This document shows, piece by piece, positions 19,945 to 32,671 of a stretch of 64,000 nucleotides of DNA (positions are counted from its first letter, which is position 1; each line of letters begins with the position of its first letter). This DNA is from Neolentinus lepideus HHB14362 ss-1. Its lineage: Eukaryota > Basidiomycota > Agaricomycetes > Gloeophyllales > Gloeophyllaceae. Position numbers and translations under genes: made by a program. Location of the stretch: contig KV425564.1 in NCBI GenBank assembly GCA_001632425.1, positions 62,001 to 126,000 of the forward strand, read 5' to 3'. The notes beneath the pieces were generated by a model, which was not told the origin of the DNA, ran no database searches, and was given only the letters and a program-made list of their open reading frames with translations.

Positions 19945-22060
19945 TCAACCTTGAATCAACGCATCGGGGTGTTGCTTGACGGCTTGTAAAGCGCAGAGGG
20001 CAGCTGAACGCCAAATGGCACCTAGTTAGTCTTCAAGCCACTGTAAAGAACATGCGCTTACCTCCGACACCACTTCCATCCTTGGCCATACCTATCTCCA
20101 CTACCTTTTCAACTTCAGCCCCTACGAGACTACGCAACGCATCCCGCACTCTGATCTGGAATCTCGGATAGAATTGGATAAGACTGGAGTAACGTATTAA
20201 TACCCACACTCGTATTTCTCTCGTCATAGATGATACGCACCTTCCATCAACACCGACACCGATTCTCGTTTTTTCCGCATCGTCGGGGACGGTGCCATCC
20301 AATCGCGCTTGACCAGTCTGCACCAGCACAGCAGCAACCGCGCAGCCACTAAGCTTCGCGGCCCTCTCCGCCACCAACGAGCACGTCCACCGCACAATCG
20401 CCGCATCCCTCAGCGTCACGTCGTCAGGCGAAGAGAACCCTAGTTCCTCGACGAGCACGGCTCGTATGCGCTCCAGAGCGGCGACCTGCTGGGGCGTGAA
20501 GGACGCCGGTAACGAAGAAGGGCCCTTCATCTGGTGCTGCACAGACTCCGGGTCGAACCTCAGCGTAACCTTCGGCGTAGGCGGTACTATTTTCCCATTG
20601 ACCTTGGCTGTTGCCTCCGCGCTGGTGCTCTCTATGACGTTCCCGCCCGGCTTCTCCTCCGACACACTCTCCTCCTGGATACTTTCCCATGCCTCCTCAA
20701 CCTTACTCATCACGGCCGTGTCCAATCCATAATGGGTATTGAGCGCTGTCGTACTCTTGCCACTAAACAAGATAGGCTTGGGCGCCGCATCGATGAGAGC
20801 AAGGAGGATATTCCGCGTGATTTCGCCGAGGTACATCCCGGAGATGAACTTCTCGAATGCCTGGAAGTGAGGGTTGATAGATTCGCGATCTAACTTGTTA
20901 TCAAATGGAGTACTGGGCAGGACCCACCGCTGGAGCAGCGTCCGACTGATAAGATTAGATGCTTTTACGGTTTGTACAGATCACACATACCGCATTGTCG
21001 AATGCACCCCACTCCGTGTTGACGATCATCTTTCCACCTTTGGCAACGGCCGAGGAATTCCCGAGCTTGGTGATCTTGGCAACATCCTCCAAGTAGGCGC
21101 CGTTGGTACCGGTACCGAAAATAGCACCTAATGCAAAGTTAGGTTCCGATTCAAGCCGACAGAGGATGCACGACAGACCTAGTACGGACTTTCCAGCAGT
21201 ATATGATCGCGAGAGTAGTGCGCCTACTGTCTATAAGCAAAGGTCACACTAGGAAAGATCGGAAGCGTAAAAATCAGCTGACATCATTAATGAGAGCGAC
21301 ACATTTGACGTGCAAGTGTTTCCGGTCAAAGGCGTCCTGCAGCAACTTAACCACATCCTTGCCGACGGAGTTCTTCGCGTTGAAACCTTTTGTCCACGTC
21401 AAGATCTTTCCTTCGTCCAACGCAGTTTGCTCGACAGGGAATGAGAAGGTCAAGCCCAAAGGGATACGGTCGAGATCGCCTTGGGGCGCCGAGGAGGAAG
21501 CGTAATCGGTAAGAAACTCATCGACGGAGTCAGCCAGATAGTCAAAGAGCACGGTAGCCTCTCCAGTTTTCAGGGTCTCTGAAACTTTGTACTTTTGCTG
21601 ACGCAGCGTGAAGGTGTTGTTTCCGTGAAGTTCGACCTCGCAGACACGTCTGACGCGGACATGAATAAGCCCTGAATGTGTGGGAAACGCAGAGACGCAG
21701 AGTGCTTACAGATTGGTCCCCCCAAGATCAAGTGCAAGAAATGTGCTACGTGCCATCTCAGTTGGCGTTCAGGCTGACGAGGACCACTACTCACCCGGTT
21801 TCTGTACCGTCAGGGACACCTGTGACGAAGCTCGGACTTGCTTTTGAAGTGAGAAATAACACAAGCAGATGCAAATGAAGGACGAACATCATTGCCATTG
21901 GGTGATTATACTCCGCTAATCCCTGACTGAATTCCCGCAGAAAGTGTGCTGTGAGCTTCTGCAAGTCCTTCGTGTCCATCTGGAACTGCTTTTCGATGTC
22001 ATCGAGGAGGCGCTGGGAGGTCTCGGGAAAGGATTCGAAGATAGCGGATGTATGCGCCAT
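19945..22060 (-). CDS. Hexokinase with an extra insertion
   Basis: Nine exons: 22060-21888, 21836-21795, 21745-21710, 21649-21283, 21230-21179, 21127-20991, 20929-20241, 20183-20062, 20003-19945; 558 aa. Phosphorylates glucose and other hexoses with ATP in the cytosol. Order: MAMIPSFVTGVPDGTETG, LALDLGGTNLRV (phosphate 1 motif), LGLTFSFPVEQ, LTWTKGF, ALINDT (catalytic Asp), FGTGTNGAY, TEWGAFDN, LDRESINP, GMYLGEITR, and GVGVDGSL near the end. Fungal hexokinases are usually about 480-500 aa. The excess is a Ser/Glu/Lys-rich stretch at about residues 352-412, where a short surface loop is expected; it contains no splice signals. Several introns interrupt core motifs. Confidence 0.93.
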
Positions 22061-24096
22061 GTCGTTGTACGTGTTGAAGAGGAGCGACAGAGAAAAAAAA
22101 TAAGTTAAACGCGAAGGCAGAGATGGAGGAGAGTGGTAGATATAGAGAGCACTGAGCAGTCATCCACCGTCGAGGCGCATCAGGACCAATCGTGGTCAGC
22201 CTGAGAAGACCAAAACGTCATCCTTCCTAATCGAGATTGTCGGTCCGAAGTTCAGGCATCGCTCTCCATCGACCGAGAACTCCTCAGAATCACGTGGTTG
22301 TGTATCCCAACGGAACCGGGAGACTCGCAATGAAGGCGAGGTCTCTCGCTCAAGAGCATGGACGCATTTGCAAACTACGATGGTCGAAGGCCTACCTGGG
22401 CACGAAGGAACGAAGCATGCACCTGTAGGATTTGTGAGAGTCAATCATTACTTAGTCCGCAGTCGCAGCATTCAGGAGTAGATAGTAGATGTTGCGGTTA
22501 GATAATGCTCAAGTGTACCTCCTATACAGCTCCGTCATATTTGCTGCGTCGTCGTCATTACTGCGAATGCAGGCCGAAAACTTGTGATTTTGTTCATCTT
22601 CCTCGGATATGAAGGTGAATGGTGAACCTTCGGAATCAACAGGGAAAGTCGGGTGCAGGTTGGTGAGGTGGCGACAAGCTGCCAAACTTCACGTACCCAC
22701 GGAAGTATAAAGCTCCCAGAAGATATAAGGCCCCATTGGAGTTTCCCTGGACCCTCAGGTCCCTCTGCGAATACTGGCCTATGTTTGTGGCTTTGCAAGA
22801 TATGCTGCGCCTTCAGCTATGTTTCACGTGTCTGATGTGGTTTCACTAAGTGCAACTGACACATACCTACGTTTACCGGCTGCGTATCTGGGAACGGTGA
22901 TGGCAAGTATGTCACATAAACTTGAAGCGCCTCCCCGAATTGGATTCTACCTGCTGTCAGTACCCATAGGGGAAGGAGCTGGAAGACGCTTCTTTCTTGC
23001 AGAAACCAGTTAAGGGATTTATATACATGTCGAAAGCAGCTGTTATCGCTGAATCAACGTTCTAGATGCACCCCTGCAGCGCTTGACTGGAACTTCATAG
23101 ATCATTGGTCTCTGGAGAGCATGCCCGAGGACAGGAGCATGCGATGATCCTTTGTTGAATACCCCCCAAAGAACTGCCCAGAACAGTAGTATCCGAAGTC
23201 ACACAATTTGAAGAATCAGTACATATTGACGATCCTTAGCGCCACAGGGACGCGTCCCGCGTCGGGTTCACCCGCATCAGGAAAACGGCCGATCGTCTTA
23301 GGCGGTCTTACGGCGATTTTAAGAGCTTTAAGAGCCGGACTTGGCTTAACAGGTCTTATTCTCGTCTTAAAATGGGCGCTAAGTACCTAAAAGACACGTA
23401 AAAGATGACAATAAGAACCATTAAGATCGGTTAAGCCAAGTCCCAGCCGTAAGACTGATTGCCGTTTTCCTGATGCGCGCCAGCACGAATTCCCACACTG
23501 TTTGGAACCACCTGCATCCACAACTGACGATGTTGACCCTCGGAATCGCACAAACCGGAGACAGATGCCTTTCATGAAAGCCTCAAGGTGACCCCGTGCT
23601 TGATGCTTTCATTAATAACCTGGGGCGATTCTCAATGCTGTCATAGTGATCGTGAACCTTATGTATGCCTCGAAGATCACGATTTCTATCAGTAGAACGC
23701 ATCAGGCGTGTTTACGCGAGTCCGACGCATACGCAAGGCTCCAGTCTGCCTGTTACGGCGTCTCTAACCTCTCAAATACGCCACTACATTATGTTCCTCC
23801 AGCAAATTTCCGTAGTATCGCCGTTGCAATCGAGTAGTGGCAACCGCTCTGGGACAGTATGTACAAGTTTTGTGGATGGCCCGAGACTCTAGCAGAGTAG
23901 GTCCAAACCGCAGCAGTGTATCCATTGAACGTCCTTGAGGCTATGACTAGCCTACCTGCGCTTGTCTCACATCATCCGCGTGGTCTAATTTCAGACCGTC
24001 AGCATATAAATCCGCTGCAGCCTGCGGTGTTTGGATAACCGGTCAACCTCCCCTCTGTCGTCTCCCTCCTCCTGCTCTTAGAATTGCGCGGGCAAG
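22061..24096. promoter_or_regulatory. Long divergent intergenic region, hexokinase / tyrosine-rich protein
   Basis: Two kilobases between divergent starts without a coding exon I can support. Purine- and pyrimidine-rich stretches lie just upstream of hexokinase, and an inverted-repeat element sits at 23273-23477. TATAAA-like sequence occurs near 24005. Confidence 0.4.
23273..23477. mobile_element. Short inverted-repeat element (MITE-like)
   Basis: Both ends carry CGCATCAGGAAAACGGC in opposite orientation, and homology continues inward (GGACTTGGCTTAAC in both arms). The 205-bp unit would fold on itself. CTTAA-type words are frequent. No clear target duplication was found and no protein is encoded. 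Confidence 0.6.
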
Positions 24097-25078
24097 ATGT
24101 CATATACCGTCTACGATGCCAGCCGCCCCACGACTCCCTACATGTATGACGGGACGATGTCTCGCCCCATTTCGCGCGCGCGCTCCCGGCATTCATCCTT
24201 CTCTTACGGCCAGCCCGCTTATTCATATACTGGCGGGACAGCGTATGACGAGCCATTAATGTATGATGTGGGTATCCGTTCGTTTTAATCTCCTTGTTCA
24301 GAATTGAGCATATCTCTCTAGAGCTACGCTCCTCAGTCATACGGTGGATATGCTACTCCCCGCTACACTACACCCGTCGCTGGTATATCACCCAGTCATC
24401 TAATCAGCCAACAGCTCTTTAACTGTACCATACACAGCATACGATGACATGGGCCTCACCAACTACAATTATCCTTACACCCCCGTTGCCACTACCTACC
24501 CTCTTTCTCGGACCCCATCCCGAATGTCCATGCGCCGGCACTCAACCTCAAGCTCTTACTTCCCTCGCATGCCCATGGGCGATAGCTTCCGCCGCATGAG
24601 CACCAAAATCGTCAAGTTCAAGCGAAAGGGCGCGTTCCGTGCCGGCGTCTCTCTAGGAGAGTGCCTCCGCAATGTTCGGCTCTCAGGGAACGATTCGTAT
24701 ACGCTCTATGACTTGAACGTGGATGCGAGGCAAAGAATATACATGAAAGTTTCGGTAAGTGTTACATTGTCTACTCTACTGTATTGTCACTCACGGTGGG
24801 CTATATAGTGGAGTGGGTACAGCACGATGACCTACGAGATCCCGATGCAAGGATACGGAGGTCACGTCGATCTTCAGGCTCTTGCAAGACGAGTTGCGAG
24901 AGCCTGCGTTCATTATCTGCAGGTATGAATCATCCCCCAGTTCTTGTATGTGTGATAGTCGCTGACTCGTGGTGTTCAACAGTCGCAGGCTATGCCCTTG
25001 CAGTATGATCGAGTGGTGCTGCACCAGCTGGAGGAAGTTTCCGTCGGAGTCTGGCAGCCCATCATGACGGCCAGCTGA
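24097..25078 (+). CDS. Fungal conserved protein, tyrosine/serine-rich amino end
   Basis: Exons 24097-24267, 24322-24382, 24438-24754, 24809-24922, 24983-25078; 252 aa. The first half is low-complexity with Tyr, Pro, Ser and Arg (YTVYDASRP, SRTPSRMSMRRHS). The second half is a compact conserved domain: KFKRKGAFRAGVSLGECL, NDSYTLYDLNVDARQRIYMK, WSGYSTMTYEIPMQGYGG, and a helix RRVARACVHYLQ. I know this pattern from uncharacterised basidiomycete proteins, I believe the DUF6741 group; that name is from memory and unverified. No membrane segment, signal peptide or catalytic motif is seen. The introns fit the conserved frame well. Confidence 0.8.
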
Positions 25079-25366
25079 ACAGTCGCAGCCTATGGTTTCT
25101 TTTCCTGTTGTGTATTCTTTGTTGTAACATTAGGTTGTCGTCATCGGGATGTGAGAGCTTGCTCCATGGACGACCATGGTGTCATGTGTAAAATCACCCT
25201 TCACTTCTGTTTGCATGCAGTGTACAGTAGATCACCGCATTTCCATACCATTATTTATGGACACGATCCCGCCACGATCTGTAATGACCCACGAATATAT
25301 TATCCGGATTATTTACTAGTCGAGAGATTAGACGCGCGGCCGACAGTGACATGTCTGATTGAGAGT

Positions 25367-26858
25367 TCATTCTTTTGTCCTGCGATTCGCCAGGAAAGCC
25401 TTCAATTCAGGCTTAACGCTAGATAGGAGATCTTTTGCCGTCTTGGCTGATGACCACCGATGAGTCGGGACCGATCGGGTTTGGCTCGCGAGACGCTTGC
25501 TAGAGGACCGTTCTGATTGATATTGAATTCTCCGCATTAACATCAGATAACGAGCCAAGACATACAAGGGCAGAGTACTTTTGTAGCTCTTCGTCTGAAC
25601 GGCGTAGATTCGTCGGGCACGCTGTACTCTGGTATTGTCAGAGCCTCAGAAACTTCCTGGGCTAAGTCTGTAACTTCCTTGGCGGGTTTGTCCGTGGACG
25701 GCCTGGGTTCACCGGTCTTGCTGAGCCTTAGCTCCGCTAGAGTAACTGCAACTTCCTTGGCTAAGTCATAAACCAAGAAGTGGTCGCTTGCACCGAAGTA
25801 GATGCCTTTTCGACCGCTGGCTATGTTTTGGCCCGAAAGTGGTGTGTCAAATAAGACAATGTACAGGTCGCCGACTGCAGCGACACACATTAGTCGATGT
25901 TCTACAGCAGTGGTCGTGGCGACCTAAACTCGTCGATGAGCATGCAATTCCAGATGTTCTTCTTGTCCAACCACGCCACCCTGTCCTCTATCCCACACCC
26001 AGAAATGAGGAAAGCAGGAATCTGGATCGAGTGAAGGTTAGATGTTCCCTTATCTAAGAGAGTCCCTTGTGCGACACCAAAGATACCAGAGGCAAGGACT
26101 ATGTGTGTCCGGACATATCATGTATCATAAATAATTGACGAACTCGAATATCCAGCAAGTTTATTTCTGTAGAACAGGGACGTACCTCACTACTAGCCTG
26201 AGAAACCAGGTATATCTAGGGGCCAGCAGTGTTGCTGAGACGACTCCAGCATTTGATAAGCTCAACATCAAGATCGAAATAAATGGGTCTGATGAATACA
26301 TGCCCTGTGCGTTATCGGCGAGGACACTTGACACACAAAATCCGTCAGCGTTCGGCAATATTCCACGAATCTCAACACACCTGTTCCAGACTATCATAAC
26401 AGAATTATTGATCTGTCAATATTGAAAAACAACGACTCGGAGGGTTAGATGATGATCGTACAGTGTGAACGGGGACCGGCTTCCTCAGTCATGTCATACC
26501 TGTTCTTCTGTTCTCTCAAGTTGGCTTCAGCAACAGGCACGGCATTGACGTCTGTCTTAGAAAGGTGTTAGGCGGCTACTCAGTTGCATCCGATATACAA
26601 TGTAATGACGATACCAGCTTCGGATGCCAACCCTTGGAGCTTATCCAGGTCTGAGTGAGAGCCTATAATGTGCTTAAACTGCAAAGATTCGAGCAGCAAG
26701 GGCATCTTAGAATCGCTACGTTGGGATAGAAGACGCTGCAACATAGTGCCACCGATATACCCTCGCAAAATTCGCAATCGTCAACAAACTTACGCACATC
26801 TGCATGGGCATGACCTACCTGTAGTACAGGTGAGGAAAATACGAGTTTTAATAGACAT
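25367..26858 (-). pseudogene. Decayed SDR-family copy 2
   Basis: The order of family segments matches copies 1 and 3 but the frame is broken. The ATG at 26858 begins an IFLTCTTG variant of the dinucleotide motif. YIGGTMLQRLL follows, about ten codons are missing before HIIGSHSDLDKL, and a stop comes soon after. VLADNAQGMYSSD, GDLYIVLFD, GIYFGASDHFLVYDL and a carboxyl end KDLLSSVKPELKAFLANRR are recognisable in different frames. No single spliced frame can be built. It is closer to copy 1 than to copy 3 by eye. Confidence 0.8.
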
Positions 26859-27643
26859 TTTGATCTGCTCTTCGGGTTGTGAGTTCGCATTGAAGTTCGG
26901 ATACTCGCCTGTCCGAGTTATACAGGTCGCGTTAGTGTATTATTGACGTGATAGGACAATTATGAGGAGACTCGAATGCATTCAGTACAGCCTGAGTGAA
27001 TGAACTAGACACTTCCATTCATGAGTAAGTCTATCTGTGTGGTCGGCATTCATGTGTATAAAGTCGGAGTGTAAATGCTGATCTTGACGGCAATTCTTCC
27101 ATAAGTATGTCTTCACTCGGCGTTTCAACACTCCTGCCATTTAATTGAATACTCCTGCACAGTGATGATGACCAACTTGAACCGACTTGGAGACACCTGA
27201 AGGCCTCTGTCTTTAAAGCGAGCTGCTCCACAGAGCAAATGATCCAAGAATGCTGAAAATAACCACAACTATGGAAGTCTGTCCTGTGTCCGTAGCATAG
27301 ACCACGCGAGCTATTCGTGCAGTGGCCTTAGTATGCAAAGCTGCACTGCCGATCTGATATTGGAATCACAAAACCAGATCAGCAGCAAAATATCGAGGAT
27401 TTACTCCAGAGTTGAGCCCTGAGCATCGCTGCATCAGTCAGGATAAAAGACCCGAGTCGACGAACCATGAACAAATTGAAATAACTACAGAAGGCTTGAG
27501 GGATCACGCAGGGTCGCGTTGTGACGCGACATCACGCTGTTGAAGCACACGTGACGGTGACACTGAGCTTCGTCCTCGCTCCTGTAGACGTCTTCGCCGT
27601 TCTTCAACGTTTGCTTTGTCCGTGAGACGCTCAGTACTCAACG
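26859..27643. other. Intergenic region
   Basis: About 785 bp upstream of the Pro/Gln-rich gene. I see no exon, repeat or clear regulatory element. Confidence 0.3.
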
Positions 27644-30600
27644 ATGAATAAGAATCCGTTTGTACCGACACCGTCTTACCCAACACACCAGCCTCCCCTT
27701 CCTCCAGGTCCTCCTCCGGCGGCCCCAGGTCAGCCCGATTATTCTGCGTACTGGGCAGCGGCTGCAGCGGCGCAGCACTCGCAATCTCCAAGCGTTGGCG
27801 GTGCATACAATCCGCAATGGACTGTAACACAACCAGGGCAGGCGCCTCAACAATCTGCTTTATATGCTAACTACGGTTACGGCCCACAGCAAAACTTCCT
27901 TTGGCAGCAGAATCAGCAACGCCAACAGCCACACCAGCAACATTATCCTCAGCCACCACCGCCCGTTGCTCAGCCACCGCCGGCACCCCCCGTGCAACAG
28001 GCCTATAATCCCTACCAACCCCAGGCAAGCGCGTTCCAGCAACCGTATGTACCTCAGGCCGGTCCTACATCTCAGCCACCCCCCTATCAGCCACAAGCAC
28101 CCGCCCCTCAACCGTACTTTCCCCAACAACCATCTCAGATGCAGGTGCCTCGTCCAAACATTCACCATACATCCCCGCAACATTTGCCTCCTGCAAAGCG
28201 TCCACGGTTCGAGGGGCCTAATCAACGTGGACCTGTTCCTCCTCAACCCCAGTTTCAAGCACCCCCCCCGCCGCCGATGCAACAACAAGGGATGTATGGG
28301 CCGGGTGCGGGACGTGGAGGAGGGCCTGGCAACCAAATGGGGCGCGGCGGCGGTCCTAACGCTCGCGGTGGCCCATTAAGAGGAGGTAAGAGTGGGTTCA
28401 TGAGTGGCAATAGGGGAGGGAGCATGGGAAATCGTGGTGGACGAGGCGGCGGGAATATGTACGGACCCGGCAACCGTGGTGGAGCAGGCGTTGGCCAACA
28501 GCTCAAAAACCATGGCTCGAGAGGAGGTTTTTACGGTAATAAGGACTTCCATAACCGACGAGGTGGGTCCTTCAATAGTGGGCATTCACACCACCATTCG
28601 TCGCAGCAACAACAAAACACTACCAGCAACTCTAGCTTCCGAGGACGTGGGCAAGGACACTTCACTCATTCAAATCGGGGCGCAAGACACGATTTTGGTT
28701 CTCGAGAGCCCACCTTAGTCTCGAGTGTTAGTTCAGTTGGTAAGAAAGAGGAGAATAGGCGCACGCTCACTGATTTCAAGATTGCGGGCCTAGAAATCAA
28801 GGAGCTGGGTTGGACTTGGGGCATAATACCGTCCTTGAAGGCGGATTCAAAACCCAGATCTCTTGAAAGTGCTGATGTTTCTGACGCTACCGTGAAAGCG
28901 GAAGCAGAGGAGACGAAAGTGATCTCTCAGAGCGCGTCTGACAGCGCTCTGAAACCTGATGCGGGCTCGAGCAGCTCAGATGCTGCCAGTGCATCCGATA
29001 TGAGGCCTCTCATCCCATCAGGGCCGTCAAATTCCCTGGTTACTTCTGTTGCCGAGTCATCTCCCCCGTCTCGTCTCAGGATCTATTTCCATACTCCTGT
29101 TTCTCCGGATGATTCTCATCCGATCCCACTTACCGCGTCATTTCTTGCTGGAGCTCCGGGCCCTGACTTGAGAAAGGGCAAGAGAAAAAAGTTGGAGGAT
29201 GATGACGGTGACATCGAGGAGGAGCGCACGCGCCCTGCGCCTCCTATGATGACTGCTGATATGAATGAAATTGATTCTGCCAGTGTCTCCGCGACTGCAG
29301 ATATGGATGGGACTGGTAGGGGCAGCGTCGCTCCGAGTGTCGCGGAGACCACTAGTGAAGGCGACTGGCTTATGGACGCTATTGGCGAGGACGAAGGAGA
29401 GAGTGAACAAATGCACGCTCAAGAAGGAGAAAGTGCAGAGGCCAATCGGCCCCAAGATATGCAAGATGGTGAGCTTCCGTCTCGTCTTCGTGAGCATGCA
29501 AATTGCGCACCCGTCTCCCCATTTACACAGGGAGAGGGCCGAGTGCGGCTCTGCGGCACTTCGTAGAACCAATCTGATCCTTGTTTTCGTAAAGGTGACC
29601 ATGAATATGTCCCTGAAGGGGAAAACCATGACGGTGACCGGGCTCATGATGTTTCGATGGACAATGAGGACGGACGCAATCACGCCATCGAGGCAGATGT
29701 TCTTGTGGGGCTATCCACGCAGAATGGTCACCATGAGCACCTTGAGTTGACCGCTGGAAATGCATCCACATCACCGAATCTCGAGGATTCCCATACGCCT
29801 TCTGCTCCGAAGTTGCCGCTGGATTCAATGACTGTTGAGGGCAATAGCACAGTGCCTGGGGAATCTGCTACGGCGCCTCAACTAGAAGCTCCCTCAGCTA
29901 ATGGCGTACACTCTGAGGACAAGCAGGACCCAGAGAATCCTGAGACGAATGACAAGCCTCTGCAAGCTAGTGCCTCCTTCCCTTCTACCATGCCTGAATT
30001 CTATCAGCAAACGCAGATCTTGGATGCTGATGATTCGGAGATGGATGGTGAACATCCAATGAATGAACACGCGTTCTACCCGCAACAAGAGGCATCAGGC
30101 AATGACGAGCAGACCCAACTCGAGATTCATGACTTCTCCCCGAATTCATTGACGTCGTCGACGTCTTCCGCTACATTGACGCTTGCCGATCTTGGGCCAG
30201 CTGAGGGCACTAAAGAGACCAAGGGTCCGAAGATGCCCTCTGCGAATCGTTTATCTATTTCTTATGCTGCTGGGAGTCGACGTTTGGTCGTTGACGCCGA
30301 AATTGTTGATAAGTTGAAGGTCTTCAGAGCGGAAGCTCGTGTTGAAGTTTCCATAAGCGTTGATAGAGAGGAACCCGATGAGCTGAAAGGAATCCTTGTC
30401 CGTCGTTTGGTTTAGTTCTCCTTCGTCGCTAATATCTCGTTTCCTCAGATTGAAGGGTTGTCTGACACCACTAGGTCGTATCTGCCTTTGCCTTCCCTCA
30501 GCAACTCGGCGGACTCGGATGCTACTTTACCTCCCTTTGCGAAGCTTGCGCTGCCTACCAAGTTGACCATGGTTGTGTATCTTGATACCGAGCGACCGCT

Positions 30601-31227
30601 GTCAGAACCCAAATGGGTCAAGTCAGGAGATGTGCAGGAGTGGCTGAAGAGTATGTTTGGTAGGATGTTTTGGGTAGCTGGTGATGCTGCCGATGGTTGG
30701 GAAAGGAGGATTGAGGTGGTCGATCCTGATCCAGTAAGTGAGTCTTAAGGCTAGATAGTCAATTTTTCTGAGCAGCCTAGGCTCCTACCATATGGACGGT
30801 GCTTGAAGGTTGGGCGGCCAATTCTCCAGTAGGCCAGCCTATAGAGCGCCAGCGATTCCTGCGCACTCATATGACCGAGACGGACAACATCATGGAGATT
30901 TTGCTGCGACTTGTCAGAGGAGAACGAGCGACACCGTTCTCTGCGGCATCCTCTTCGATATCGGCGCAGAGCATCTCTGGGCCTCTCCTGGCGGCGCTGT
31001 CCCCTGGTTCGCCACATGGCGCTCAGCAGACGCACGTGTCCCTTGCTGTCCTAGCAATATTCAGAATGGCCGTTGAGTACGCGAAAAAAGCCGTCGGTGA
31101 CAAGGGCAAAGGAGAAGCTGAAGAACGGGTCGGTGAGATCATTCGATGCTTACCATCGCATCTCCTCTACAAGAGCCTGGACGGCATCTTCAAAGAGTGG
31201 AAGGTCGAGAAGAAAGGAGGACGATAG
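27644..31227 (+). CDS. Large Pro/Gln-rich, RGG-containing protein
   Basis: Exons 27644-29468, 29595-30409, 30449-30733, 30781-31227; 1123 aa. Residues 1-200 are Pro/Gln/Tyr-rich. Residues 210-350 carry many Gly-Arg boxes (GRGGGP, NRGGRGGGN, RGGSFN), typical of RNA-binding and condensate-forming proteins. A short ordered segment follows (FKIAGLEIKELGWTWG) and later RLRIYFHTPVSP. The middle is acidic and disordered. The last 300 residues look folded: RLVVDAEIVDKLKVFRAEARVEVSI, TMVVYLDTERPLSEPKWVK, then a helical end with EIIRCLPSHLLYKSLDGIF. I do not recognise a named family. A role in RNA binding is inferred only from the RGG boxes. Confidence 0.85.
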
Positions 31228-31414
31228 CTTTAACGTAGATACCACTTGTATTAAACTACTTGTACCATTTCTTGCCCAGTAATTATCTGCAATTCACCTA
31301 CCAGGTGGCGATCTGCCCTCATCAACTACTACGCTTACCAGATCGGGACTAAAACGTCCGGTGCCATCTACTGAACTTGAAAGACGCGTCACCTTCATAA
31401 CTTACGCGTCTACC

Positions 31415-32519
31415 ATGGTATGCTGCCTCATAACAAATTTTGTGTTCTCGCGTTTCTGAAGCATTGTTACAGTTCCGCAACACTTACGACTCAGACAACA
31501 CCGTATTCTCACCGCAGGGCCGTCTCCATCAGGTCGAGTATGCCCTGGAAGCCGTGAAGCAGGGATCGGCTGCGGTGGGCTTACGATCTAAGACTCATTC
31601 TATCCTGTTGGCTCTAAAGGTTCGTGCATGCGACTCATGTGGCTGGATTCGGCGCACTCATAATTGGTTTGTTCGTCAGCGTTCCACTGGAGAGTTAGCA
31701 TCGTACCAGCAGAAGATGTTCCGAATAGACGATCATGTCGGGATTGCGATCGCTGGGCTAACGTCGGATGCGCGTGTGTTGAGGTGTGTCCTGTCTTGTT
31801 CCTTCATCTGCTCTATGACAATTCTCTCTTCCATACTAGCAACTTCATGCGGCAGCAGGCTATGTCTGAACGAATGGTGTTCAACCGACCCGTACCTGTT
31901 AATCGGCTGGTCTCTGCGATTGCCGACAGTTCGTATTCCTGTGACCTACACTGACGAGAAGGAATGCACTCATGAGTAATTACACAGAGGCCCAGTGGAA
32001 TACGCAAGAATATGGTAGGCGTCCGTACGGTGTCGGGTTCCTCGTCATCGGTCAGGACCAGCTCGGACCCCACCTCTACGAATTCTCTCCATCCGGCAAC
32101 TCATACGAGTACTACGCAATGTCCATCGGTGCCCGCAGTCAGAGTGCGAAGACATACCTAGAAAAGCACTACGAGACCTTCATGGACTGTGCGTGTCCTC
32201 TTTCCTCTGACCTCCACTTTATTTCATTATCCCATCTCCGTCAGGCAATCTCGAAGACCTCATCCGACATGGCTTGCACGCCCTACGCGAAACATTACAG
32301 CAAGACAAGGAGCTCACCATCAACAACACCTCAATAGGGATCGTCGGCCCCGCAGGCGCGCATGAGACGAACGTCCCGTCAGATGGCTCTTTCCGGATCC
32401 TCGAGGGTGAGGTGATTGAGCCGTATCTGAAAACTATGATTGCCAAAGAGGGTGAGACGGGCACCGCCGCCCAGCCTCCACCAGCCACCGGTGACGAGGA
32501 CGTCCAGATGGCCGAATAA
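31415..32519 (+). CDS. 20S proteasome subunit alpha type-1 (alpha6)
   Basis: Exons 31415-31417 (ATG alone), 31473-31619, 31680-31783, 31840-31928, 31988-32188, 32245-32519; 272 aa. It forms part of the outer alpha ring of the 20S proteasome. After the start codon comes [17 protein letters not shown], then [18 protein letters not shown], the alpha-subunit signature. [25 protein letters not shown] and [18 protein letters not shown] match alpha6 (human PSMA1, yeast Pre5). The tail is acidic (GDEDVQMAE). Alpha subunits have no catalytic Thr and none is expected. The first coding exon holds only the initiator codon, which is needed because the FRN start is conserved. Confidence 0.93.
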
Positions 32520-32671
32520 ATGTATATTACACCGTGTTTTTTTGTTGCTTTCCAGTTCTCCATTTTAATTGCAGGCTCCAATGGACAATTGGTAGTGGAC
32601 GAGAGTAAGTGGTGCGTATAACTAATAGCTACAAGATTAAGTAACAACAGGGGAGCCGATCCTTGGTTCTA

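Noticed and set aside
27860..28336. Minus-strand Leu/Arg-rich frame
   Set aside because: Complement of the Pro/Gln-rich low-complexity exon, which is coding on the plus strand.
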